A stretch of DNA of 64,000 bases from an uncultured Eubacterium sp. (GTDB lineage Bacteria > Bacillota > Clostridia > Lachnospirales > Lachnospiraceae), in NCBI GenBank assembly GCA_947088865.1, contig CAMUHY010000001.1, positions 186,001-250,000 of the forward strand. The letters run 5' to 3'. Both the position numbers and the translations under genes were made by a program. Shown here piece by piece: positions 17,172 to 29,243 of the stretch. A model generated the notes under the pieces. That model had not been told where the DNA came from and made no database searches. It was given only the letters and a program-made list of their open reading frames with translations. How positions within the stretch are numbered: position 1 is the first letter of the stretch; every line of letters starts with the position of its first letter.

Positions 17172-18797
17172 TTATTTCCCCAAAATAATTCGATTAGCCT
17201 CTCCAATCATATTGCAATTATTTCCACTATCATTACAAACATATAATTTTCCATCCATATTCACAAAATACAGTTTGCCTTTTTGATAAAAAACTTCAGA
17301 ATTTTGCGCTATATTTCCTTCTTCTGTGATTTTTACAGGACTGGTTTTCACATTTTTACAATACATTTGAGCCTGATTGCACACATACGTAAATCCTCCT
17401 TTTGTATTGGCAACCCAATTCAGCGTGCCGTCTGTAACTTCATTTGAAATAGTGGTCACTTTTCCCTTGCAATAATACATCAATGAATCATTGTCATTTA
17501 TAAAAATAACACTCTTACTATTGCTATCATAAATGATATTACCTAATGTTCCCAATTTTGCAATTTCTGTATATGTGTCTATAACTTTAATTTCTGTATG
17601 TGTATCTATGGCTTTATCTACTATTTTTGCACGCATCAATGTATTTTTGCTAACCATAATAACATCATTTTTATCAACAATATAGGTTAAATTTGCATCG
17701 TTATTTTTTCCTAAATAAATGGACTTTCCATCCTTAAAATCAAACGTATAATAATAAATAAGGTCATCACATTTATATATAAACCCATTGCAATCTTTTA
17801 ACGTATTGACTTGCTGCGCCTTATATGAAAACAAATAAAGGCAATCTCCCACAGCGCCGTATACTGTTGTCACATCATGTGCAATCAATTGCTTTTTTGG
17901 ATTCTTACCATATACATATGTATATAGTTTGCCATCCAAATCATTGAAAATCACTGCTTTTTTATCAGAATATATATAGATATCTTTTACTGTTTCAGAA
18001 ATCATTGTTGTTGTGACATTATGGTCGCTTTCAACTTTACTGATATAAAGCTGTGTCATTCCAACAGAACCTTCCTCATTAATAACTTCCGTTTCTTGAT
18101 AAATAACATATCCATCATTATCTATATATAATAACTTCTTTTCTTTATTATTTTCTGCTACTATATTGCAATTCTCATTGTTCCATAAAATAATACTATA
18201 ATTATTAGAACTATGATTATATACAAAAGCACAATAATATTTACCATTGCTAGAAGCCATACTTTCTTTGATAGTCCTATCACGAAATTGCTGAGGAATG
18301 GATTGTATATGAAAGGAATTGTTATCCGATTCAAATAAAACTTCATCATAATCACAAACTTGCTGCATATTGGTTTCTGATAAACGATATATGGCGTTAT
18401 CATATATTGTATACAGTGTAACCTCTTTATGATTTATCAGCATATAGGTTGCTAATATCCCTGCCAAAACAACAATACTAATGACAATACCTATAATAAT
18501 GGTCTTCTTTTTTATCTTGTTTTCTTTTTGTGCTTTTTCTGTCTTTTTATCAACAATTTTTTTTCGTGCCTGTCCGCCCGCTTTTACAATTTTATCTAAA
18601 ATTTCATCTGGTCTTAAAGCTTCATTGGATTTATTTTTTTCTTCATTATCAGAAGAAGCAGACTTTAGGGCAGCCTGCTTCTCCTCATATTCTCTTCGCC
18701 TCTTAAGATAATCATCCTGATTGACTATGATATCTAGTCCATCACAATTTGGACATTTTGTTCCCTCATACTCTCTGCCGCACTTTGGACATACCAT
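17172..18797 (-). CDS. Membrane protein with N-terminal zinc ribbon and extracytoplasmic propeller-like domain
   Basis: A 541-residue protein. The zinc ribbon uses Cys3, Cys6, Cys15 and Cys18. A charged linker follows, then one transmembrane helix (about 99-121) and a long C-terminal region of repeated beta segments with YYCxGKxT, LYTYVYGK and LYFVNMDGKLYVC-like strands, suggesting a beta-propeller of DUF5050-like type. Topology should place the ribbon inside and the beta domain outside. It lies between glyQS and the carboxypeptidase on the same strand. The function is unknown; a sensor or envelope role is plausible. Start: GAGG nine bases before ATG. Confidence 0.8.
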   Translation of the reverse strand: MVCPKCGREYEGTKCPNCDGLDIIVNQDDYLKRRREYEEKQAALKSASSDNEEKNKSNEALRPDEILDKIVKAGGQARKKIVDKKTEKAQKENKIKKKTIIIGIVISIVVLAGILATYMLINHKEVTLYTIYDNAIYRLSETNMQQVCDYDEVLFESDNNSFHIQSIPQQFRDRTIKESMASSNGKYYCAFVYNHSSNNYSIILWNNENCNIVAENNKEKKLLYIDNDGYVIYQETEVINEEGSVGMTQLYISKVESDHNVTTTMISETVKDIYIYSDKKAVIFNDLDGKLYTYVYGKNPKKQLIAHDVTTVYGAVGDCLYLFSYKAQQVNTLKDCNGFIYKCDDLIYYYTFDFKDGKSIYLGKNNDANLTYIVDKNDVIMVSKNTLMRAKIVDKAIDTHTEIKVIDTYTEIAKLGTLGNIIYDSNSKSVIFINDNDSLMYYCKGKVTTISNEVTDGTLNWVANTKGGFTYVCNQAQMYCKNVKTSPVKITEEGNIAQNSEVFYQKGKLYFVNMDGKLYVCNDSGNNCNMIGEANRIILGK

Positions 18798-18840
18798 ATC
18801 AAAAATCCTCTTTCATCATTCTAATTCTTCCCCAATGAGG

Positions 18841-20229
18841 TTAAAATACAAATTTATCTTCAAAATATGCCTTCAAATCGCTAATCTTAACTCGTTCCTG
18901 CTCCATTGTATCCCTGTCACGCACTGTTACTGCACCGTCTTCCACAGATTCAAAATCATATGTCACACAAAATGGTGTGCCAATCTCGTCCTGTCTTCTG
19001 TATCGTTTACCGATATTGCCTCTGTCATCATATTCACAGTTATATAATTTGCTTAAATCTGCAAACACCTTCTCGGCGCCTTCATTTAACTTCTTTGATA
19101 AAGGCAGCACACCAATCTTAACAGGTGCAATCGCTGGATGAAAATGAAGCACTGTTCTCATCTCGCCATCTTCAAGTACTTCCTCGTCATATGCTGAACA
19201 AAGAAAGGCAAGCGTCACTCGGTCTGCACCAAGTGAAGGCTCAATAACATAAGGAATATATTTTTCTTTTGAATCATCATCAAAATATGCCATATCTTCA
19301 CCAGAAACATTTTGATGTTGTGTTAAATCATAATCGGTTCTATCGGCAATCCCCCACAACTCACCCCAGCCAAATGGGAATAAAAATTCAATGTCGGTTG
19401 TTCCTTTTGAGTAAAAACTCAATTCTTCTTTAGAATGGTCTCTCGCCCTCATCTCCTCATCTTTTATGCCAAGAGCCTTTAACCAATCAATACAATATTG
19501 TCTCCAATATGCAAACCATTCAAGGTCTGTATCAGGCTTACAGAAAAACTCCAATTCCATCTGTTCAAACTCTCTTGTTCTAAATGTGAAATTGCCAGGT
19601 GTAATCTCATTTCTAAACGATTTACCAATCTGGGCAATACCAAAAGGCACTTTCTTTCTTGATGTTCTCTGCACATTTTTAAAATTTACAAAAATACCTT
19701 GTGCTGTCTCTGGTCTTAAATAGACAATATTTTTTGCATCTTCTGTGACACCCTGAAATGTCTTAAACATCAAATTAAACTGTCGGATATTGGTAAAATT
19801 ATGTTTGCCACAGCTTGGACAGCAGATGTTTTGTTCATCAATAAAGCTTTCCATCTTTTCATGTGTCCATCCATCAACCGAACCTTCTAATGTATAGTTA
19901 TTCTCTTCTGCCCAATCTTCAATTATCTTATCTGCTCGAAATCGCTCATGGCATTCCTTACAGTCCATCAGAGGGTCTGAAAAGCCGCCAAGATGTCCTG
20001 AGGCAACCCAAGTCTGGGGGTTCATCAAAATAGCACAATCTACCCCAACATTATAAGGACTTTCTTGAACAAATTTTTGCCACCATGCTTTTTTTACATT
20101 ATTTTTAAGCTCTACACCAAGATTGCCATAATCCCATGTATTTGCTAATCCGCCATATATCTCGGAACCTCGATACACAAATCCTCTCGCCTTTGCTAGC
20201 GCAACTATTTTTTCCATTGTCTTTTCCAT
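18841..20229 (-). CDS. glyQS: Glycyl-tRNA synthetase, single-chain type
   Basis: Class II synthetase that charges tRNA-Gly (alpha2 type, 462 residues, the usual length in Firmicutes). The N-terminus [23 protein letters not shown] is typical. Class II motif 2 is seen in the [19 protein letters not shown] region, motif 3 near [13 protein letters not shown], and a C-terminal anticodon-binding domain from about 355. Two CxxC pairs (CKEC, CPSC) near residues 90-145 form the zinc insertion. GGAGG lies six bases before the ATG. No T-box leader is visible in the 224 bases upstream, which instead hold a dispersed repeat. Confidence 0.96.
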   Translation of the reverse strand: MEKTMEKIVALAKARGFVYRGSEIYGGLANTWDYGNLGVELKNNVKKAWWQKFVQESPYNVGVDCAILMNPQTWVASGHLGGFSDPLMDCKECHERFRADKIIEDWAEENNYTLEGSVDGWTHEKMESFIDEQNICCPSCGKHNFTNIRQFNLMFKTFQGVTEDAKNIVYLRPETAQGIFVNFKNVQRTSRKKVPFGIAQIGKSFRNEITPGNFTFRTREFEQMELEFFCKPDTDLEWFAYWRQYCIDWLKALGIKDEEMRARDHSKEELSFYSKGTTDIEFLFPFGWGELWGIADRTDYDLTQHQNVSGEDMAYFDDDSKEKYIPYVIEPSLGADRVTLAFLCSAYDEEVLEDGEMRTVLHFHPAIAPVKIGVLPLSKKLNEGAEKVFADLSKLYNCEYDDRGNIGKRYRRQDEIGTPFCVTYDFESVEDGAVTVRDRDTMEQERVKISDLKAYFEDKFVF

Positions 20230-20360
20230 AAAAATCCTCCATAACTTTTTAGTAGGCTTTACAACATTTCTATGATTTTATAACATTTTTATACATATGA
20301 CAAGAGTATTTATTATCATTTATGCCACAAATATCACACTTTAAATATCATTCATTTTTT

Positions 20361-20430
20361 ACCTCATCAAGAAAGTCCCCCACTTCAATGTTGCAAAGGC
20401 ACAAGTGGAGGACTTGATTGATAACGTTAA
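20361..20430 (-). repeat. Dispersed repeat, right-end-like copy
   Basis: Read on the minus strand: AAGTCCTCCACTT, then GTGCCTTTGCAACATTG, then AAGTGGGGGACTT and CTTGATGAGGT. It matches the right half of the copy at 62832-62995 and folds into a long hairpin. It lies between recO and glyQS and may also end the recO transcript. Confidence 0.65.
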
Positions 20431-20453
20431 ACTGCCATTTACTATACACTTTA

Positions 20454-21194
20454 CTATGTGCTTATCATATCCAATGATTTAAACGCTCTATCAATTGTAC
20501 TGTTTCGTATTGCACTAATCACTTCCGATAATTCTTTCATACAATTATCATTTAATTTAAATGTATACAATTTATCCATTGGTGATGTAACTATATACTG
20601 TAATGCGTAAACGGTAGATGGTGATAATGGCAACAAATCAATTCTTGATGCTGTGCAATCAGCACATAAAACACCCTGCAAATCTTTGGCATATCCCACT
20701 ATATTATGCTTTTCTTCCTTGCAACCTTTACATGTAAACAAATCTGTACATTCTCCATTTATCGCAATGATTTTTAACTCATAAATATATTTTATCAGCG
20801 AATAGGGTATCACTGCTTTTGCAAGCGCTTTTAAAGTGACATACAACAAATTTATCATATCGGTGGCATCCAGATTTTCTCTGGCATAATACTCCGCTAA
20901 TTCCGCAAAATAACAGGCATAACAAATGGCATTATAATTTTTTATCACATCTTCAAAAAAATGGGTAATATTGGCTTGCTTTAATATATAAGAGTCTCTT
21001 CCTTCATACATTTGAAAGGTTCCAAATATAAACCCTCTTGTAGCCCCCATCAATGGACTGTTTGGTCTTCTTGCTCCCCTTGCAAATGCAGAAATTTTCC
21101 CTCGCTCTTTTGTCAGCAGCACAATTCTTCTATCATATTCGCCAATAGGCATAGAGGACAATTCCATACCATGAACCTCTATAAGATTGCCCAT
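20454..21194 (-). CDS. recO: DNA repair protein RecO
   Basis: Recombination mediator that loads RecA with RecR on SSB-coated single strands. A 246-residue protein with the N-terminal OB fold (about 1-80, including ERGKISAFARGARRPNS) and a helical C-terminal domain. A zinc site is formed by CTDLFTCKGC and CADC (about 152-185). It lies 8 bp downstream of era, the usual era-recO pair. Confidence 0.95.
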   Translation of the reverse strand: MGNLIEVHGMELSSMPIGEYDRRIVLLTKERGKISAFARGARRPNSPLMGATRGFIFGTFQMYEGRDSYILKQANITHFFEDVIKNYNAICYACYFAELAEYYARENLDATDMINLLYVTLKALAKAVIPYSLIKYIYELKIIAINGECTDLFTCKGCKEEKHNIVGYAKDLQGVLCADCTASRIDLLPLSPSTVYALQYIVTSPMDKLYTFKLNDNCMKELSEVISAIRNSTIDRAFKSLDMIST

Positions 21195-21202
21195 ATATTC
21201 AC

Positions 21203-22180
21203 CTACTCTTTATCTTTTTTCTTATCATACCCAAAATTTTTGATTAATAAATCACTGTCTCGCCATTCTTTTTTAACTTTTACCCAAAGCTGTAAATTGA
21301 CTTTCGTATCAAGATGTCTTTCTATCTCATATCTTGCATCGGAGCCAATCCTTTTTAACATCTGTCCGCCTTTGCCAATAATAATCCCTTTATGGGAATC
21401 CCTTTCACATATGATGGTAGCCTCAATATCCGTTATTATTTTTTTACTCTGTTTGGATTTTCTTGTTTTCATGCTATCAATCACAACAGCAATGCCATGC
21501 GGAATCTCCTCATTTAATACATAGAGTGCTTTCTCACGAATCAACTCCGCCACAATCTGTCGTTCTGGCTGGTCTGTTATCGTATCTTCATCATAAAACA
21601 TAGGTCCATAAGATAAATACTTAAATATCGTATCGATCAATTCATCAACATTTTTACCACTCTTTGCGGATACTGGCACAATCTCAACAAAATCAATTTC
21701 TTTCCTGTACTTTTCTATAACAGGCAGGATTTCTTCCTTCTGAATCGTATCAATCTTATTGATAACAAGGATAATTGGCGACTTCACTGATTTTAAACGC
21801 TTTATAATATGCTGCTCATTTTCTCCAATAAAAGTCGTTGGCTCAACAAGCCAGCATACAACGTCCACATCTCCAATCGCTTTTACTGCTGTTCCTACCA
21901 TATATTCACCAAGTTTATTCTTCGCCTTGTGGATTCCGGGCGTATCAACAAATACAATTTGTCCTCTCTCATCGGTAAAAACCGTCTGTATTCGATTTCT
22001 GGTTGTCTGCGGCTTATTTGATGTGATGGCAATTTTTTGTCCAATCATCTTATTCATCAGTGTAGATTTACCTACGTTCGGCCTTCCTATCAATGTCACA
22101 AAACCTGATTTTACATTGTTATTTGTGGCAGCTGCTCCCCCTGTAATTCCGCTTGCTGCAAGCATTTCATCTAAATTCAT
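21203..22180 (-). CDS. era: GTPase Era
   Basis: Ribosome-assembly GTPase that binds the 3' end of 16S rRNA. G1 GRPNVGKST (32-40), G3 DTPG, G4 NKID and a C-terminal KH domain with GKGGQMLKRIG are all seen. At 325 residues it is slightly longer than usual, owing to a roughly 25-residue N-terminal extension (MNLDEMLAASGITGG). The extension is preceded by an AAAGG ribosome site, so it is probably real. It forms an operon with recO downstream and follows the M16 peptidase gene by 14 bp. Confidence 0.96.
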   Translation of the reverse strand: MNLDEMLAASGITGGAAATNNNVKSGFVTLIGRPNVGKSTLMNKMIGQKIAITSNKPQTTRNRIQTVFTDERGQIVFVDTPGIHKAKNKLGEYMVGTAVKAIGDVDVVCWLVEPTTFIGENEQHIIKRLKSVKSPIILVINKIDTIQKEEILPVIEKYRKEIDFVEIVPVSAKSGKNVDELIDTIFKYLSYGPMFYDEDTITDQPERQIVAELIREKALYVLNEEIPHGIAVVIDSMKTRKSKQSKKIITDIEATIICERDSHKGIIIGKGGQMLKRIGSDARYEIERHLDTKVNLQLWVKVKKEWRDSDLLIKNFGYDKKKDKE

Positions 22181-22194
22181 AGCAATCCTTTCAT

Positions 22195-25149
22195 TTATTT
22201 AAACAATGGTGTAATACTGTCAAACAATTCGGATTCATCATAGATTGCTTTCTGATTTCCCACAACACATAGATAATCCTGCGATATGCCTGCTCGAATC
22301 AAAGGAGCTAACTTTCTTATCACCTCTGCATTGGCTGTCAGCACTTCTTCTCTCTCTTTCTTAAAATCCTCAATCGTATAATTGCTTATATAGGCGCTAA
22401 AAGAACGCACTCCTTTTGAGGATGGATTCATTGGTGCATCCATATCTCCAATTGTGCCAATAATAAATTTCAACATATCTCGGTCACTGGCATTAAATTT
22501 TTTAATATAATCAGAAGCATCTTCATAAATCTCATTGGTTTTTCGGATATTAGGGTCTCTGTATGATACCATATACATATCACCGCTTCTTGCAAATGCA
22601 CTCATACAGCCATATGCCCCGCCTTTTACGCGAACATTTATCCAGAGATAATCATATGAAAAAATAACCTTTAAAACTTTCAATGCCCCTGTATACGCAT
22701 ATCCTGCATTGACAAAATTACCGCATCGCGCAACATAATTTACTTGAGAAGAAAATGTAAACGCTTTTTTTACTTTGCATGGTTTATATAGTCTTTGTGC
22801 AGAAGGTCTCTTTAATTTCTTTAGACCTTTTTCAAATTGTTCCATTGGCTTTACAAAATCAGAAAACCCATCATCGTCAGCAGTGATGCTTACAATCAAA
22901 TTTTCTTTGTGGAATATCAGCTTCACACACTCTTTTAAATTGGCAACAATTTGTTCCTTACAGTCATCAAAATCCCTATTTAACTTTTCAATCAATTCAT
23001 AATAGCCATATCCTCTGATTTTGTCGGAATAATAACCTTTTTCCGAAAACTGTGCCATTCCGCTTATTAAGGCAACAGTATGTCCAGAGTTGGTCATAGA
23101 TGTCTCTAATCTTGATTTGACACGCGCAATAATCTCTTTTAATCGCTTATAGTCATTAAACTTTGTCCGATAAATTATCTCATACATAATATCCAGCACA
23201 AATGGGATTTTTTCATACAAAACTTTCCCTTTTACTTCATACATAATCGTGTATTTATCTGGATTTTCTTTATCTCCATAGATAGAAACATCAGAGCTTA
23301 CTCCGCCGCTGTTCATATTAATCTCATTTGATAATTCTGGAAAAGTAAAATTTTGCGTATCCATCAATCCTATTGTTGAAGTCAATAATCCCATATATGG
23401 GATAAGTTCATCTGGAATTTCCTTACAATTAAAAGCCAGCATAATATAGGCAATCTTGTTGGTAAACATATTGTGATGAATCACATCAATTCCTGAAATC
23501 TGCTTTTTATCAATATATAACGGCGCTGGCTCTCTGCCAATATCTTCAAGCGTCAGCATAGGAATAGTCTGGAGCGCTTCTTGGCTTGACGGTTCGTCTT
23601 GATATTCTTTTAATTCTTTCGTGTCTCTTACAAGCTGCTCAATTTGTTTATCTGTCAATGTATCTTTATATGCCCTTAATTGTTCTTCTAGCTTTTCATT
23701 TTTCTCTTCTTCCAACCCTCTTTTTGGATATAACATAATAACAGAACCATGATTATTGTCTAAAAGATACGTTTTAATTAAATTTTCAAATAATCCCTCA
23801 TCTTTTTCTTTTTTAAGCTGTTCAAAAATCTTGCTTGCTTTTACATGTATAAATGGCTTTTCTTCATCATACAGCCAGCTATCCATCATTGTAAGATAGT
23901 ACATCAATCCTTTTGGATAAGGACCATAATCCGCCTCACGATACTTAAACTCATAGTAATTAATTCCTGCTGCAATCATGCGCTTATCAATACCATTTTC
24001 TACGATATCGGTCAAAACTTCATAAATTGTATTTAAAAATAACTGTTTTTTATCGCCCTCTGAATTTTTTGCTATAATAGAATAGATAGGCTGATAAACA
24101 GAGCTTTCAAAACTGCTGTATATATCATCGCCAACCCCTTTATCCACAAGCGTCTGCTTTAACTTTGCACCTGGTGCTACAATAAGGGCATAATCAAGAA
24201 TTTGCATTGCAAGATATAATTTTGCATCGGTTGCCGTCCCAATGACTTTATTAAATGAAAGATATGTGTTGTCATTAAGCGGCTCATCTTCTGTCACTGG
24301 AAACGGCTTGCTTAAATCTGCCATCGCACAAAATGGCTCCTGCAATTGTATAGCACAATCCACACTTATCGTCTGTGCATCAAACTGGCTAAGATACTCT
24401 CTATCCAGATAATCCAATCGCTCCTGAATATCCATATCACCATACATATAAATATAGCTGTTGGCTGGATGATAATATTTCTTATGATAGTCTAAAAACT
24501 CCTCATACGTAAGCTGTGGTATACATTCTGGGTCACCGCCCGATTCAAAGCGATACGCTGTATTTGGAAACAATGATGTAAAGGTATATCTTGAAAGAAT
24601 ATCATCCGGAGAAGAATACACGCCTTTCATCTCATTATATACAACACCATTATAAAATATATCTTCACGTTCATCCTCTAATTCATAATGCCAGCCTTCC
24701 TGCTTAAAAATGTTGGGATTCTTATAGATATCTGGATAGAATACGGCATCCATATACACATCCATAATATTTCTAAAATCAGCATCATTGCAGCTTGCAA
24801 CGGGATATACTGTTTTATCTGGAAATGTCATCGCATTAAGAAATGTATTGAGAGACCCTTTGCACAGTTCAACAAATGGGTCTTTAACGGGATATTTCCT
24901 AGAACCGCACAATGTAGAATGTTCAATAATATGCTGTAATCCCGTATCGTTATATGGGGGTGTCTTAAAACCAATAGAAAATACTTTATTGTTATCATCA
25001 TTTACAATCACAACAATTCGTGCCTGACTTTTTTTGTGTCTTAACAACAAACCAACGGAATGAATATCATTTAATTCCTCTCTCTTAACAATCTCGTATT
25101 TTGATAAATTTAGATGGTCTATTTTTTGCATCATTTCTGTTAAATTCAT
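22195..25149 (-). CDS. M16C zinc metallopeptidase (presequence-protease-like)
   Basis: Large insulinase-family peptidase of 984 residues with the inverted zinc motif HIIEH (73-77) followed by STLCGSRKYPVKDPF, typical of the M16C/PreP group. It contains the four tandem M16 domains expected for this length and the C-terminal RVKGGAYG substrate motif. There is no signal peptide, so it is probably cytoplasmic and degrades peptides. It is 14 bp upstream of era. GGAGG lies 13 bases before ATG, a rather long spacing. Confidence 0.92.
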   Translation of the reverse strand: MNLTEMMQKIDHLNLSKYEIVKREELNDIHSVGLLLRHKKSQARIVVIVNDDNNKVFSIGFKTPPYNDTGLQHIIEHSTLCGSRKYPVKDPFVELCKGSLNTFLNAMTFPDKTVYPVASCNDADFRNIMDVYMDAVFYPDIYKNPNIFKQEGWHYELEDEREDIFYNGVVYNEMKGVYSSPDDILSRYTFTSLFPNTAYRFESGGDPECIPQLTYEEFLDYHKKYYHPANSYIYMYGDMDIQERLDYLDREYLSQFDAQTISVDCAIQLQEPFCAMADLSKPFPVTEDEPLNDNTYLSFNKVIGTATDAKLYLAMQILDYALIVAPGAKLKQTLVDKGVGDDIYSSFESSVYQPIYSIIAKNSEGDKKQLFLNTIYEVLTDIVENGIDKRMIAAGINYYEFKYREADYGPYPKGLMYYLTMMDSWLYDEEKPFIHVKASKIFEQLKKEKDEGLFENLIKTYLLDNNHGSVIMLYPKRGLEEEKNEKLEEQLRAYKDTLTDKQIEQLVRDTKELKEYQDEPSSQEALQTIPMLTLEDIGREPAPLYIDKKQISGIDVIHHNMFTNKIAYIMLAFNCKEIPDELIPYMGLLTSTIGLMDTQNFTFPELSNEINMNSGGVSSDVSIYGDKENPDKYTIMYEVKGKVLYEKIPFVLDIMYEIIYRTKFNDYKRLKEIIARVKSRLETSMTNSGHTVALISGMAQFSEKGYYSDKIRGYGYYELIEKLNRDFDDCKEQIVANLKECVKLIFHKENLIVSITADDDGFSDFVKPMEQFEKGLKKLKRPSAQRLYKPCKVKKAFTFSSQVNYVARCGNFVNAGYAYTGALKVLKVIFSYDYLWINVRVKGGAYGCMSAFARSGDMYMVSYRDPNIRKTNEIYEDASDYIKKFNASDRDMLKFIIGTIGDMDAPMNPSSKGVRSFSAYISNYTIEDFKKEREEVLTANAEVIRKLAPLIRAGISQDYLCVVGNQKAIYDESELFDSITPLFK

Positions 25150-25272
25150 AGTTTTACTTATTCCTCCATGCTGCTTTTTTTATTCGATTGATTCTTTCTA
25201 CGAAGCATTTAACTTTTATATATTTAGTCAATAATAACACAGATTATGTTAAAGGTCAAAATGATATTAACA

Positions 25273-25308
25273 AAAAACGGCATAACTTATCTAAGCCATA
25301 CCGTTTTT
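25273..25308 (-). terminator. Terminator of the heat-shock operon
   Basis: Minus-strand hairpin AACGGTATGGC ... GTTATGCCGTT followed by TTTT, between dnaJ and the peptidase gene. Confidence 0.7.
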
Positions 25309-25353
25309 AACAAATCCTTTTTCTTTTATAACAGCCTCTTATTATTTTGCCTC

Positions 25354-26475
25354 TTATTTACTGAAAAATCCCTTCTTTTTCACATGTCTTTCTGCGCCCG
25401 TAAGCGTTTTATCATAAGCTAACAAAGCTTCTTTTTGCTCATTGTTTAATTTTGTAGGAATTTCAACAATCAATGTAATGTAATGGTCGCCACGAACTTC
25501 TTTATTTCGCACGGTCGGCATTCCTTTTCCTCTCAGTCGCACTCTTGTTCCTGAAGCTGTCCCTGCCTTTACTTCATAAACGACTTCTCCGTCAATCGTT
25601 TTGACCTTAATTTCTCCGCCAAATACAGCCGTAGGATAACTTATAATGACATCTGAGAATATATTATATCCATCTCTCTTAAATTGAGGGTCTGAACTAA
25701 CCATAACCGCAACAAGCAAATCACCTCTAGGTCCGCCATTTGTACCAGGTTCGCCCTTGCCCTGTATTCTCACATACTGACCATCATCAATACCAGCAGG
25801 TATATTGACCTCAATCGTCTTTTTGCTGCTAATATAACCTGTTCCATAACATTCTGGACATTTTTCTTTAATTACTTTACCCTTTCCATTACAATCTGGA
25901 CAAGTTTGAACATTTCTCACCATGCCAAAAAAAGATTGCTGCGTATATACAACCTGACCTTTTCCGCCGCATTTATTACAGGTTTCAGGCTGTGTTCCCG
26001 GCTTGGCACCTGTTCCATTACATTTTGGACAAGGGTCTTTTAGGGTGATTTCCAACTTCTTTGATGTACCTGTCACAGATTCAGCAAATGTTATCCGAAC
26101 ACTAGCTCTGATATCTGCACCTCTCATTGGTCCATTGCTGCTGCGTCTTCTTCCGCCGCCAAACAAATCACCAAATATGTCGCCAAATATATCACTTCCA
26201 AATATATCACCCATATTGCTGAAATCAAAACCGCCGCTGCCTCCATTTTCAAATGCAGCATGACCAAACTGGTCATATTGACGACGCTTTTCAGCATCAC
26301 TAAGAACAGCATACGCCTCTGAGGCTTCCTTAAATTTTGCCTCTGCATCTTTATCTCCCGGATTAATATCAGGGTGGTATTTTTTAGCCAGCTGTCTGTA
26401 TGCTTTCTTTATGGCTGCTTCGTCTGCATCCTTTGAGACACCTAAGACTTCATAATAATCTCTCTTGTCTGCCAT
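25354..26475 (-). CDS. dnaJ: Chaperone DnaJ
   Basis: Hsp40 co-chaperone of DnaK, 373 residues. J domain with HPD (about 33-35), a Gly/Phe-rich linker (about 75-110), four CxxCxGxG zinc motifs (about 145-215) and a C-terminal substrate domain; all parts are intact. It is the last gene of the hrcA-grpE-dnaK-dnaJ operon and is separated from dnaK by 117 bp that hold a strong hairpin. Confidence 0.97.
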   Translation of the reverse strand: MADKRDYYEVLGVSKDADEAAIKKAYRQLAKKYHPDINPGDKDAEAKFKEASEAYAVLSDAEKRRQYDQFGHAAFENGGSGGFDFSNMGDIFGSDIFGDIFGDLFGGGRRRSSNGPMRGADIRASVRITFAESVTGTSKKLEITLKDPCPKCNGTGAKPGTQPETCNKCGGKGQVVYTQQSFFGMVRNVQTCPDCNGKGKVIKEKCPECYGTGYISSKKTIEVNIPAGIDDGQYVRIQGKGEPGTNGGPRGDLLVAVMVSSDPQFKRDGYNIFSDVIISYPTAVFGGEIKVKTIDGEVVYEVKAGTASGTRVRLRGKGMPTVRNKEVRGDHYITLIVEIPTKLNNEQKEALLAYDKTLTGAERHVKKKGFFSK

Positions 26476-26546
26476 ATCTTATTCCTTTCCATAAAATTCG
26501 AGGATTTTTCTATAAACTTTTATTTTATTCTTTATAAAACCTGCTA

Positions 26547-26580
26547 AAACTGCACAGAGGCAAAAGCCTTTGTGCAGTTT
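26547..26580 (-). terminator. Hairpin between dnaK and dnaJ
   Basis: A 15-bp stem with one wobble pair (26547-26561 with 26566-26580) and a four-base loop, followed on the minus strand by TTTAGC. It may end part of the dnaK transcripts or protect their 3' end, lowering dnaJ relative to dnaK. Confidence 0.65.
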
Positions 26581-26592
26581 ACAATATACACA

Positions 26593-28518
<1,926 letters not shown>

Positions 28519-28528
28519 TCAATCTCCT

Positions 28529-29203
28529 TTAATTTGCCACTTTAACCATACTGTGACGAATCACTGTATCTTTATATGTGTAACCCTTCTCAAATTCTTC
28601 GACGATAATGCTCTCGCCGACTGAATCGTCATCAATGTGCATAACAGCATTGTGAACTTCTGGGTTAAATTCAACACCAACAGCTTCAATAGGCTTTACA
28701 TCAATATCTTCAAACATCTTCATAATTTGCTTATAAACCATATCCATTCCTTTTGCAAATGGTGTCTCTTTATCTTCATCTGTAATTGATTTAAAGCCTC
28801 GCTCAAAATTGTCTACTACTGGAAGCAGCTTCTTGATAACTTCGGAAGCCCCCATCTCATACATCGTAGACTTTTCTTTATCAGTACGCTTTCTGAAGTT
28901 GTCAAATTCTGCCATCTGACGCTTGACTTTATCTTGTAATTCCTCAATAACAGCGTCTTTTTGGTCTTTCTTTTTTCTGGTGCATTTGCCAGAATCCGAA
29001 ACTTCGTCGTCCGCATCACTTGCGCCATCTGCCTGTTCGGCAAATGTTGTATCCACATCTGCGTCCGCTTCATCCAAATTGACATCTTCATCCGCTTTGC
29101 TTTCATTATGAACAGAATTTGCAGTATTATTATCTTCTTGTTCTAAATTAGTATCTGCATTTTCTGAAAAATCTTTCTTAAAATTCTTCTTTGACTGATT
29201 CAT
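28529..29203 (-). CDS. grpE: Nucleotide exchange factor GrpE
   Basis: Releases ADP from DnaK. A 224-residue protein with an acidic, disordered N-terminus (runs of Asp/Glu/Ala to about 80), a long coiled coil (about 85-130, FDNFRKRTDKEK) and a C-terminal beta domain with EFNPEVHNAVMH and TVIRHSMVKVAN. The start ATG at 29201-29203 has AGGAG five bases upstream and is preferred over a GTG eight codons earlier. Confidence 0.96.
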   Translation of the reverse strand: MNQSKKNFKKDFSENADTNLEQEDNNTANSVHNESKADEDVNLDEADADVDTTFAEQADGASDADDEVSDSGKCTRKKKDQKDAVIEELQDKVKRQMAEFDNFRKRTDKEKSTMYEMGASEVIKKLLPVVDNFERGFKSITDEDKETPFAKGMDMVYKQIMKMFEDIDVKPIEAVGVEFNPEVHNAVMHIDDDSVGESIIVEEFEKGYTYKDTVIRHSMVKVAN

Positions 29204-29243
29204 CTTAGCTCCTTTGATTTTAGACACGTCTCATTCTTCCTTC

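Noticed and set aside
20230-20453. T-box leader before glyQS; leuC and thrC leaders were checked too.
   Set aside because: No specifier stem or T-box TGGNACC motif was found; the spacer contains a dispersed repeat instead.
21012-21524. Plus-strand frame of 170 codons over recO and era.
   Set aside because: Fully antisense to two well-supported genes, with composition of a shadow frame and no ribosome site.
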